The notes beneath the pieces are model-generated. The model saw only the letters and a program-made list of their open reading frames with translations. It was not told the origin of the DNA and made no database searches. A stretch of 64,000 bases of DNA, from contig JBANSL010000013.1 of the NCBI GenBank assembly GCA_037127255.1, positions 61,580,688 through 61,644,687 of the forward strand. Reading direction: 5' to 3'. The position numbers and the translations under genes were made by a program. The stretch comes from Persicaria tinctoria (lineage: Eukaryota > Streptophyta > Magnoliopsida > Caryophyllales > Polygonaceae). Positions 11,091 to 21,789 of the stretch are shown in pieces (within the stretch, counting starts at the first letter, position 1; the number at the start of each line of letters is the position of its first letter).

Positions 11091-12003
11091 TGAAGTCCGT
11101 TGGGACTCGGGATCGGGGGTAGTGTGCATACGTGCGCCCTTGCGCTAATAGCCTAGCACATAAGCCGAGCGGGGTTCCATCCTAAAACCAATTGGCAATA
11201 GGAGGAGTAACCCACTAGCTCCGCAAGTGCAACTAGGGTCGTCTTTCGCCTCTAGTTGACACTTGGATATCGGGTCTAACATCTCATTCTCTTTTTAGGT
11301 AGCCTAGGATCGAGAGTCGGGCCGTTTGACTTTTCCGCTCTGATACCATAATGAAGTCCGTTGGGACTCGGGATCGGGGGTAGTGTGCATACGTGCGCCC
11401 TTGCGCTAATAGCCTAGCACATAAGCCGAGCGGGGTTCCATCCTAAAACCAATTGGCAATAGGAGGAGTAACCCACTAGCTCCGCAAGTGCAACTAGGGT
11501 CGTCTTTCGCCTCTAGTTGACACTTGGATATCGGGTCTAACATCTCATTCTCTTTTTAGGTAGCCTAGGATCGAGAGTCGGGCCGTTTGACTTTTCCGCT
11601 CTGATACCATAATGAAGTCCGTTGGGACTCGGGATCGGGGGTCGTGTGCATACGTGCGCCCTTGCGCTAATAGCCTAGCACATAAGCCGAGCGGGGTTCC
11701 ATCCTAAAACGAATTGGCAATAGGAGGAGTAACCCACTAGCTCCGCAAGTGCAACTAGAGTCGTCTTTCGCCTCTAGTTGACACTTGGATATCGGGTCTA
11801 ACATCTCATTCTCTTTTTAGGTAGCCTAGGATCGAGAGTCGGGCCGTTTGACTTTTCCGCTCTGATACCATAATGAAGTCCGTTGGGACTCGGGATCGGG
11901 GGTCGTGTGCATACGTGCGCCCTTGCGCTAATAGCCTAGCACATAAGCCGAGCGGGGTTCCATCCTAAAACCATTCGGCAATAGGAGGAGTAACCCACTA
12001 GCT
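11091..12003 (-). mobile_element. Tandem array of a TRIM retrotransposon (LTR-int x3 + partial LTR)
   Basis: A 261-bp unit repeats at 11091, 11352, 11613 and 11874, the last cut at 12003. On the minus strand each unit is a 191-bp LTR starting TGTTAGACCC and ending GGACTTCA. Then come TTA, the tRNA-iMet primer-binding site TGGTATCAGAGC and a short internal part ending in the purine run AAAAAGAGAATGAGA directly before the next LTR. LTRs are 11091-11281, 11352-11542, 11613-11803 and 11874-12003 (truncated). Internal parts are 70 bp. There is no coding capacity, as in TRIM elements, which depend on other retrotransposons. The copies differ at only a few bases. Confidence 0.9.
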
Positions 12004-14379
12004 TATATACTATGACTTCTTTGTTTGTATAATCAATATGGGACTCTTTTATCTCTTCACATTCTCAACATTCATATTATTTATCAATTTCTTTCACTTT
12101 TAACTTTTAATACTAAAAGAGCTTTTTGATCGATGATGAAAATTTCAGACACTGAGATTCTAAAAAGCTAGAAATTGTTTATGAGAAGGTTAAATAGTAG
12201 TACCAATTTCTGATCAATTAACAGAGGTTGCAATTGAGTTGACAAAGAACTCTCCTTTTATAACCAAAGTTTGGAATTTTGGCAATTTGGCTAAGAACAA
12301 GCGTCTTCTTCAATCCAATTCATAATTCTCAAATACAAACTTCTAAATCTTACTCAATTTTGCCTGCTCCATTTGATTACCACCTCTCGTTATTACTTTA
12401 TCGAGAATGGAAAATTTCCACTTAAATATATTAATTGACAAGCCTCATCCTCCATGAGAAATAAAAATTGATCCTCTGATCCATGTTGTTGAAGGTAATG
12501 TTTGTGACTATAAATGTTGTAGATTTAACACTAAGATGGTCCTCAGCTATTTCACTTTGCTATGGCCACATGCTATCATCATCTTTGCCAGTGGAAACAC
12601 TACAAAAGTGAGTAAAGTGACCTGTTCATTTATTGCTCATTTTCACTCTACTTTGTTGATTTCCTACGTCCAATTGAAATTAATGGATATATAAGAACTC
12701 GGCAATTGATAAAGATCTGGGTTGAAATATAATCTACTGATTGATATATTTAAATGAATTAATGATGATTGTGTATTTAACAAATATTATGCTATATGTT
12801 TGCATAAATGAGGAGTTTCACTTTGGGTTCACATGCTCTCACCTAGTGTTTGGACTCGTCATAGGCTTGAAAGTAGTGTCTTTCGCCTAGAGACCATCAC
12901 GTCATAGGTTGAGAGCATCCACTCTCGTAGTTGGCTTGAAAGTATATTCTTTAGCCACTACATTCGATCCCGGCATGGATCGATTTATCGGGTCGAAGTG
13001 CTGTCAAAATTTTGGTAGATTCAATCAACAAATTCATGAAACCTGTTGGTCATGACGCTTCTCAAAACAAGGCAGATAAAAAAAATTGCAAAAGACCCAA
13101 AGACCAAAACTAACTTGAGGCATAACCTCTCCCTAGTTGCTACCAAATTGCAACTAACTTGGAACCCTAAATGCTACAAATTCAGCTAGGGATCCATGAT
13201 GTCAGTTACTTATGACATTAAATTGAGACTAGAATTCAAGTTTCGAACTAAATCAACTTGAGTTGAACACAAATCCATGTCAAACTGCACATCTAGAAGA
13301 ATCATGAAAAAAAACGAACCTGAGCCTAAAAAAATTAGAACTCACGGAAATTTCTTGGGTTGAGTCGTCCTCTTTATTTTCGTCCCAGAACACCAAAATC
13401 AACCTAAATCAAGGGAGAAGAGAGGGGAGCTAACCTAATTGTTCAGAAATTGGAACAAATCCAAATCAATCTATGCCTATTATTCAACTGATGTCTCGAT
13501 TAAGTAGAAACAAAGAAAAGAGGGGAAATTAACTTGCCTAAGCCAAATTGGTGACCGCACCCCTGCCTTTTCAAGTGCTCAAAGCCGGAGTTCCGCTGGT
13601 GCCTCCTCGAGCATCCTGAGCCTGGAATTCCGACTGCCCAAATTCGAAAACCCTAAAATCACAATTAAAGAAAATCAGTTGAATGTGAAAATTAAACCTT
13701 CAATTGAAAGGGGATTCATTTGGGGATATGAAATCTAAGTCTTGAATCGTCTAGGGTCAAGAGGGAATAACAAAACCAAGGACTGAAATTCACAAACAAA
13801 AACCCTAAAGCATACCTAGGGTCGCAACGTGCGTGGCGTTGTTGGCTTGTCGAAGCCTGAGGCACCTCGCCCCTTCTGTTGCAAGTGCCCAAGTCGAGAG
13901 CCCCACTTCGCGCTCACATACTGCGGGCAACATCCATGGACAGCTTCGTGCTTTTCGTTCGGAGAGGAAGCCGATGGGGTTTCTGTCCAAGGAGGCAGGT
14001 GGGTAGGTGATGATGAAATTGGGGCTAATTAAGGAATGAAATATACTCCCTAATTGAAATCAAACCGGGAAGCCCCGTTACTCAGCTTTCGTTCATTAAA
14101 AAAAGAGAAAGAGATATGAATGGGTCAACTATACACACACGAATATATCTTGCCCATTTTGAAAGAAATTTTATTTAATTGCAAAATTTACCCACTAAAA
14201 TATAAGAATTATAATTGACACAAATTAAGAATTCGAGTTTGATCAAAGTATAAAATTAAACTCGTCAAATATTCTTTATCAATTAATTCTAGTGGATCAG
14301 TCTCAAACCGACTTCAATAAAAACGGAGTCAAAACCTCAAATCAAGTTTCACCAAATATAAACTTGGTTTCTTTTCATA
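12004..14379. other. Non-coding part of the LTR-type insertion
   Basis: No protein domain is seen on either strand. Around 12840-12960 a phrase (GGCTTGAAAGTA..TTCTTT/TTTCGCC) occurs twice. The stretch fits long LTR or untranslated sequence of a Ty3/gypsy element, but that is inference. Confidence 0.4.
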
Positions 14380-15382
14380 ACTATGTATAGACTTGATACT
14401 CTTTTACGAGTTACGTAGGAAATTCGGTATAAAATTTAACATGTACCGAATTCAGTCACCTTGCCCAAAAACAAATTTTGTTCTAAAAAGAACTACATAA
14501 GATTTGATCCCGTTCAAACGAGTATGTAGGAAGCTCGACATAAAGCTACAAGCTCTTCGAGTTCAATCACGATCCTCAAACGATCAAAATTTTAAAACCA
14601 AATCAAACTAGGTTTCTTCAGAACTACGTATATACTTGATACTCTTTTACGAGTTATGTAGGAAATTCGGTATAAAATTTTAAATACACCGAATTCAATC
14701 ACCGGTTACAAATTAAATCAAATTCGTTCTTTTAAGAACTACGGGTGATTTGATCCCGTCCAAACGGGTACGTAGGTAGCTCGACATAAAGCTTAAGCTC
14801 GTCGGGTACAATCGCCAATCCAAAAAAAATCAAATTGTTCTTCCGGTAGAACTACGTAAAGACTTGACGCCGTAAAAACGGCTACGTAGGTAACCCGATA
14901 TTAAATCCTAAAAATATATCGGGTACAGTCGTCAACCTCTAAATTCACTCTCAAATGAATATGAGGTTAAATCCCACCAAATTAAATCATTTCATATTTA
15001 GAACTACGTAAAGACTTGACGCCTCATATCGGCTACGTAGGTACCCCGATATGAAATACTAAAAAATATATCGGGTACAATCGTTAACCTCTAAATTCCC
15101 TTTAAATAAATATGAGGTCAAAACCGAACAAATTAAATTGGTTCGTTTTTAGAACTACGGGTGATTTGATTCTCTTATAAGAGATACGTAGGACACTCGA
15201 TATAAAGCCAAGGCTCGCCGAGTTCAATCGCCAAAAACAAATTCAAAGTGTCTCCTCAGACTCGATACAAAGCTTCCGCTCGTCGAGTTCGGTGACGACC
15301 AAAACTTCAAAAACCCAAATACCAAATTCAAATTTGTCATTTTCAAGAACTACGTGCGATTTGATCCCTTCCAAAAGGGTAC
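14380..15382 (+). repeat. Repeats with paired hairpins (TACGTAGG motif)
   Basis: Seven to eight diverged units of about 100-190 bp each contain AGAACTACG, then a short hairpin ending in TACGTAGG, then a second inverted repeat. First stems include ACTC/GAGT (14398-14411), CCCGT/ACGGG (14755-14768), GCCGT/ACGGC, TCTCTT/AAGAGA and CCCTT/AAGGG (about 15366-15379). Second stems include AATTCGGTA/TACCGAATT (14421-14452), CCCGATAT/ATATCGGG and ACTCGA/TCGAGT. Stems keep pairing while the sequence changes. The last unit is cut by the gypsy insertion and continues at 23743; another is at about 24038-24070. Confidence 0.75.
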
Positions 15383-17357
15383 TGATGTCACTAAAATAGT
15401 TAGGTTTTTATGCATATTTTAGCTTCATGTTCTGTATACTTTGCATATTTCGGGCTGGGAATATGTTGAATTTATGTAGTATACGCTTATTTACAAGAAA
15501 TTGAGATCTACATAAGTTTTGGTTTAAAATTACAGAATTTGGAGCCATTCCGGGGAAAAACAAAGAAGCAAAGACGGCGGCTGCACTTTACTCGATATCG
15601 AGTATTGGTCCTCGATATCGACAAAGGTATCCGAGCAAAGGCAGAATCGAGGACAAGATGATCGAGGAAATGAAGACGAAGCAACCCGACTCCAGAACAC
15701 TCCTCGATATCGAGTTAGTTACTCGATACCGACAAAGCTGAAAGCCAACCCGGAGTCGAGGAACATGGCCTGATCGAGGAGCCGAGGAGAGCTACTCGAC
15801 CTGACCAGACAACCGGACACTGAGCGGCACTCTACTCGATATCGAGGAAACTCCTCGATATCGACAAACCCAGAGCACCTAGCCGAGCAACATCGAGAAG
15901 AAGCTGCTCGAGCAAAGTCAGGCCAGCAAGTCGATAGACCCAGCTCATCGATATCGACAACATTAGTCGATATCGAGTACACCCACATCACAGATCCGAG
16001 CCAGTCCGAGGAAGAGTTACTCGACCAAGCTAGGAAGCCGATATCGATGACCACCCTTCCTCGATATCGAGGAGTTTACTTGATATCGAGTACCGCTTCT
16101 CTGGGCCGCGACGCCGCTGGGCCTGTCCGAGCATGACTTGGGCTGTTGGGTTATGAGATGTCCGAGTCTATCATGTTCTATCCAAGTTTTATCAAGTCTA
16201 TCAAGGATTCATCCATGGAGGAGAGATTTTCTATCTACAACGAGAAGATAAAGAGATTTTAGATATTCTCTTTTAGCATTAATGTTTTATCCTTTATTTA
16301 AGTTTTATCATTAGATATAGATATAGATTGTTTTCCTTGTTTAGCAAGGATTAAGCCCTATAAATAAAGCCCATGGGGCTGATTTCTATTCATTCAACTT
16401 CAGGGATACAATTACACATAGAGTTTAGGAGTTCAGAGGTTTTAGGGTTTTGGGTATTCTGCGAAAGTTGAGTGCCGGGAATGTAAAGACTTTGAATATA
16501 GTTTATTGCAAGTTATTTCTTTCAAATCAATGTCTGCGATTGCGATGAGGCGCGACTAGTCCACATACTTCTGGGGTTAGGGTGAGCCCAACGAGAGCCA
16601 TGTCGGTGGATTAACGATTGCAAAAAGAGGTATTTTATTGTTATTTTAATCTATTCCCTATGTGCTTCATCTTTGATTGAGAAATTGAAGAACTCATGTT
16701 GTGAAACTTGGGTAGTAATTAGGAATTCTATTCGAAAGATTATAAATGCTAATTATGAAAAGGAATAGATGCAATAGGGTTATTTATCGCGAGATTTATA
16801 TTCCTACTTATCGGATTAGGTGAAAGCGTTTTCCTTTATCGATAAAGTCACCGCCTTATATGATTTATATTCCACTTTCATGGTAATCGTTGTCGCAAAC
16901 CCTAATCTTGGAAGTTCTCTTTAATTCATCAAGTTACAACCCGAAGTTGCTTGTTTTTACTTTTCTGCTCTCCTCGATATCGACTAAGTCTAGTCGATAT
17001 CGATTACTGATTCCCGATCCCAGATCGTCGTAGCTTCTCCTGTGCAAGTACTCGACATCGACTTGTTTACTCGATATCGAGTAAAGTTGGTCGATATCGA
17101 TAACCGCCTGTGACTGCTGCTGCACTGTTCGACTTGTCCGATCTTCTGTCGACTAACCCTAGTCGAGATCGACAACCTGTGGTCGACTTCTGTCCGTGAG
17201 GTTCCATCGCTGCCTAGGATCCGCTGACCAGCTTCCTCGTGGATTCGAACCTGACTTTCTCTTGCTACATCAGGAGGAGGTCTTGTAATTATTTGCGTGG
17301 GCATAATCTGGTTTAATTTATTTTATAATATTTTGAACTCGATTTCCTACTACAACA
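15383..17357 (+). repeat. 5' LTR of the gypsy element
   Basis: 1975 bp. It contains two clusters of TCGATATCGA palindromes (about 15591-16095 and 16974-17170), usually in pairs 15-25 bp apart. It differs from the 3' LTR by scattered substitutions and by short indels at these palindromes. Confidence 0.9.
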
Positions 17358-17380
17358 AATTGGCGCCGTTGCCGGGGAAG
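17358..17380 (+). other. Primer-binding site (tRNA-Asp type)
   Basis: TGGCGCCGTTGCCGGGGA starts at 17361, three bases after the LTR end. This is the canonical complement of the 3' end of plant tRNA-Asp. Confidence 0.85.
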
Positions 17381-17440
17381 CTATCATTCGCGGCTTAGGT
17401 AGTTAAATCTCACATCTACTTTGAGTTACTTTACAGGTAT

Positions 17441-19126
17441 ATGCGCCATTCTGGTCAAACACTTGAGTTTGACGCCTTAGACGAACCGGAGCGCCTTATA
17501 CACATCCAAGCTAAACTGAAAAGAGTCATGGCAGCCGCAAAGACACAAGAACAGCTTATTGAGGGGCTTACAAGGGAACTAGCCGCAAAGGATACTACTA
17601 TCGCCGCTGAGAGAGCAGGAAGGGAACAGGAAGCTGAGCGTGCGAGGCAAGCAGAAGCTGAGCTTGCCTAATACCCAACCACTGCAGAGGATTATATGCA
17701 CCCGACTCTCGTCGTGCCTGAATCGGCTATTCTAATCCCTGACAATACTTTTGAAATTCGCACTCACTTCCTTATAGAACTTAAAAATAATGCTTTTCAT
17801 GGAAGATTTAATGAATGCCCTCTTGAACATATTACCAATTTTTCTTACATGTGCCGAACTCTTGCTGACGGAAATGAAATTCCGTCAGGACTATCCTCAC
17901 AGGCAAAGAAGAAATTCCTCCACGATGTCAAGCAATACTATTAGGATGATCCTTACTTGTTCAAACAAGGGAAGGACCATATCTTCAGACGTTGTATTCC
18001 GGAGGAGGGGGTGGAAAGTGTCATTCGCCATTGCCATACTCTCCCTACAGACGGACATGCATAAGGCTTCAAGACTGCATCTAAGGTACTTCGATGTGGT
18101 TTTTACTGGCCTAATCTTTTCAGGGATGTGCAGGCTTATGTCACTTCATGTGATGAGTGCCAAAGATCGCGCAACATTACTTGGAAGAATGAGACACCAC
18201 TCACAGGGATTTTGGAGGTTGAGCTATTTGATGTATGGGGAATTGACTTTATGGGACCGTTCCCTGCTTCAGAACCATACAAATACATCCTTGTGGCGGT
18301 CGACTATGTCTCTAAATGGATTGAGGTTGTTGCAACTAGGACCAACAACACGAAGGTAGTTTCAAAGTTTGATAAAACTAACATATTTCCTCGCTTTGGT
18401 GTTCCTAGAGTTCTTATTGCAGATGGTGGCTCACATTTCATCAAGAGAGGGCTTGAGGCTCTTTTGACTAAGTATGGGGTGACGCACAGGGTGGCAACAC
18501 TTTATCATCCCCAAACTAGTGGTCAAGTAGAAGTCTCTAATCGTCAAATCAAGGCCATCTTGGAAAAGACAGTCTCTCGCTCTAGGAAGGATTGGTCATC
18601 TAAGCTTGATGATGCGCTATGGGCTTATAGGACGGCTTACAAAACACCGCTGAGGACAACTCCTTACAACTTGGTTTATGGCAAGTCTTGCCATTTACCT
18701 ATCGAACTGGAGCATAAGGCAATGTGGGCCCTCAAGGAGCTCAACATAGATCTTGAAGAGGCAGGTAAGAAGCGCTTTATTGATTTATAGGAGTTAGAGG
18801 AGCTAAGATTGAAAGCCTAGGAGAATGTTGAAATCTACAAGGAGCGCACCAAGAGATGGCACGATAAGAAACTGGTGCCAAAGACATATGAGGTAGGTGA
18901 CAAAGTGCTTTTATATAATTCTAGACTGCGTCTATTTCCAGGAAAACTCAGGACAAGATGGAGTGGACCTTTCTTGGTTCACCACATATACCCTCATGAA
19001 GCAGTAGAGTTAATTGGCACTGATGGAACCACCTTTAAGGTAAATGGGCACAGGGTCAAGAAATACTATGACAAAGAAGACCCAGAAGAGGAGATTCGCG
19101 CCACCCTGGCGTTGGTCAAAGCCTAA
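17441..19126 (+). pseudogene. Gypsy gag-integrase remnant; protease, RT and RNase H deleted
   Basis: One reading frame runs the whole length with about five stop codons (the first at 17669, then 17942, about 18063, 18788 and 18821). The first part (17441-17670) is a coiled, glutamate- and alanine-rich segment. 17696 to about 17870 is gag-like (NAFHGRFNECPLEHI). At about 17875 it passes directly into the end of pol (SSQAKKKFLHDVKQYY). The integrase zinc-binding HCHTL...CDECQR and core follow, with D in [10 protein letters not shown] in IADGGSHF and the [12 protein letters not shown] region. The C-terminal domain ends [10 protein letters not shown]. Several kilobases are missing cleanly in frame at the gag/pol junction. 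The copy is defective. Confidence 0.85.
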
Positions 19127-21789
19127 AACAGGGAAGTGGGTCGAGCTAACGACTTAAACCTTAGCGCTTACGGGAGGCAACCCGCTTTTCTTTTTCCTTT
19201 AATTCTACTCTTTTTTGTTTTATTTTCTTGAAATTCGTGCATAATCTCTTCTCATGGTTAAATTCAGGCATTCAAGGTGGCCTACTATCAGTCGAGTTCT
19301 TCTAAGTCGGGTATGCTCATCAGGTAAGTAGGAGGTTCCAGGTAAGTTTTCTATCTCTAAAATAAATAGAAATTAAAATTAAATAAAAAAAATTACTTAC
19401 AGTTCTGTTTCTTTTGCTTTCTTTCTTTTCGAAACCTCCATTACCGAGCTCTCGCGCCACCATCTTCATCCCCTTGCTTCTCCCTCTCAAAGCTCTCGCT
19501 GCATCACCAAGCCACCACAGCCCCGGTCCGAGCACCACCAAGCCGCACCAGCAACACCATCAAGCCCAATTTCCCCTCCCGCGCTGCTGTCTCGCACCAC
19601 CTCTACCCAGAAGCCCCGCCAAACACCTCCTTCCCCAAGATTCGGCCACCACTGTCCGTTTCCGGCCTCTACCAGCCCAAACCTACCTTCTCCGTGCCAT
19701 ACAGAAGCCTCGCCGAACCCAATTTCCCCTCCCGCGCTGCTGTCTCGCACCATCATTACCCAGATCCGGCCCACCTCCATTGATTCCGGCCACCTCCCTT
19801 AAACACCGGGCCACTAAACCCCGATCTGAGTCGGACTCACCCTCCCCGGACACTCCTTGACTAGACCCGCCACCACCGCACCTGGATCTACACCAGCCGA
19901 GCCGCTTCCCACTCACCCGAGCCTAGATCTGAGTTCCTGTGAAAAAACCGCCGGCAACCATGGTCGTTTCTTCAAATTCCGAAAACCCACCCCTTAATTT
20001 CTCTAAATTTACAGATTTCCTCCCATCTTTTACAACTCTTCTGCTATGATTTCTCTCTCTTCTCTTTAATTTTCAGATTATTGCATTTTTAAGAACCTAG
20101 GAAGAGATTGGAATTTGAGTTGTGTGTTGAATGTTTAGGATTTGAAATTTGTTGGGAAAATTGCTATTTATTATTAAGGGTGGGTTATATATGGAAATTA
20201 CTATATATGGTGGGCTGATTTTTATTTAACTAAATGATGCCATACTTAGTCCATTTATATTATCAAAGGAAATTCATGAAATTTGTGATATATTAAATGA
20301 CATATTTGGAAATTTCTTGAAATTGTGCCTTCATTTAAATTCATAGATATGTTACATTTATTGGTTCATTATATGGGTTGTTACATGAATTGATAATATA
20401 AACTTCCTCAGGCTTATTTATTCCTTCTAATCGGATAGTTATGAACTAAGTATGGGGTTATTTTATATGGTCTATTTTGCGGTACTATGGTTGGGACAAC
20501 TTGCGGGAAGATGAATCACTACAACCCGTGAGACTCGATGGCTAGTAGCTCTGTAAGTCTATTTCCCGCCCTTTTGGTTTTATTTGTTTGACAGTGAGGA
20601 CACTGTCGATTTTAAGTATGGGGTGGGGATACAGAAATCTTATTTTAGTCTTGCTTCTTATGTATTTTGTGTTGCATTTTTATTATTATATTATGCATTC
20701 ATGTTTAAGTTTTATAGAGTCTTTTGCCATACTTTAGTCTTGTTTTTAGTTGCATGAAAAAAAAATAAAAAATATATATATATATATATAAAAAATAAAA
20801 AAATGTCGAAAAAGGAAAAAAATGCATGTTTAATTTTTGCATTATCTTAGTTTTTATACCCTAACTTAGATGTCCTATGATGATAAATAATGACTGACTT
20901 GATCATGTAAATCCTATGACATGTTTGGAAGGTTTAGCCTAAGTCCTCGAAATTGTTTTTATCTGGATTGTGAACTTGTGATGAAATTGAGCACATATGA
21001 TCCTAAGCTAAAGGTTGAAATCCAACAAAAATTGTCCCAGTGAGAATTTTTGCCTTATAGGGAGAACATTAAAAATCCCTCTGCTTTCTTGAGTGTATTT
21101 ACTCTTCCTATGCATCTCAAAATGTTGTGATAAGTTATTCAAAGCCAGTGCATTTATATGATTATGTGAATGAGAATTAAATGATGGAGGCACCTTTTAA
21201 GCCAATTTTATCCTCTCTTTACCTACCCTGCATTATCCTTGCTTGAAGTCAGAACATTAGCCTGATTTCTTTCATTTTCGCAAGATTCATATTTTGGAGG
21301 GGTTAATTAAGTTTGAAAGGTTACATACTTCATTGAGATAAGTTGGAGAGTTTGGTTGATTCATATGATTGAGAGTTATGGTTTGGTTGAGTTGTGTTGG
21401 AGATTTAGGAGTCTTGATTCCCGAATTTTATTAAGCACCACATGGCCAAATAATTCTTGTTGCATTTACATAATTGGTTGCGAAGTGGATTTATATTTAA
21501 ATTGCAATGTTTATGAGATTTTATATGGAATTGAGTTGAGAGTCGATCTTCATAGCCTAAACACATTGAGAGTTGAGTGAAAACACTTTACCTTGGTGAG
21601 GTTGGATTTATATTGCATATGCCTATGGATCGCTCATATATGTGTAATGACGTTAAATTCACTTGTCTTACATTGCTGCTACTTGAGATGTTGCTTTTGA
21701 TAAAGGCGAAGACTTGAAGGATGTGTTGTAGGTATTGGTTATTGTTTGGTTATTGCTTGAGGACAAGCAAGTCTAAGTATGGGGTGATT
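19127..21789 (+). other. Gypsy 3' non-coding region with a captured-looking open frame
   Basis: It follows integrase and starts with the GGGAGGCAACCC phrase (19170) common after pol in Athila/Tat elements. 19414-19860 is a proline-, serine- and arginine-rich open frame containing a 154-bp direct duplication (19564 and 19718). I recognise no protein. AAGTATGGGGT recurs at about 20450, 20614 and 21776, the last acting as the purine tract. A (TA)n run lies at about 20770-20790. Confidence 0.5.

Noticed and set aside
11091..12003. CRISPR array or satellite
   Set aside because: The 261-bp units contain LTR ends, a tRNA primer site and a purine tract in the right order, so they are TRIM retrotransposon units.
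18474..18486. Purine-tract-like AAGTATGGGGT inside integrase
   Set aside because: It encodes the conserved KYG of integrase; its match to the tract before the 3' LTR is chance or codon-driven.
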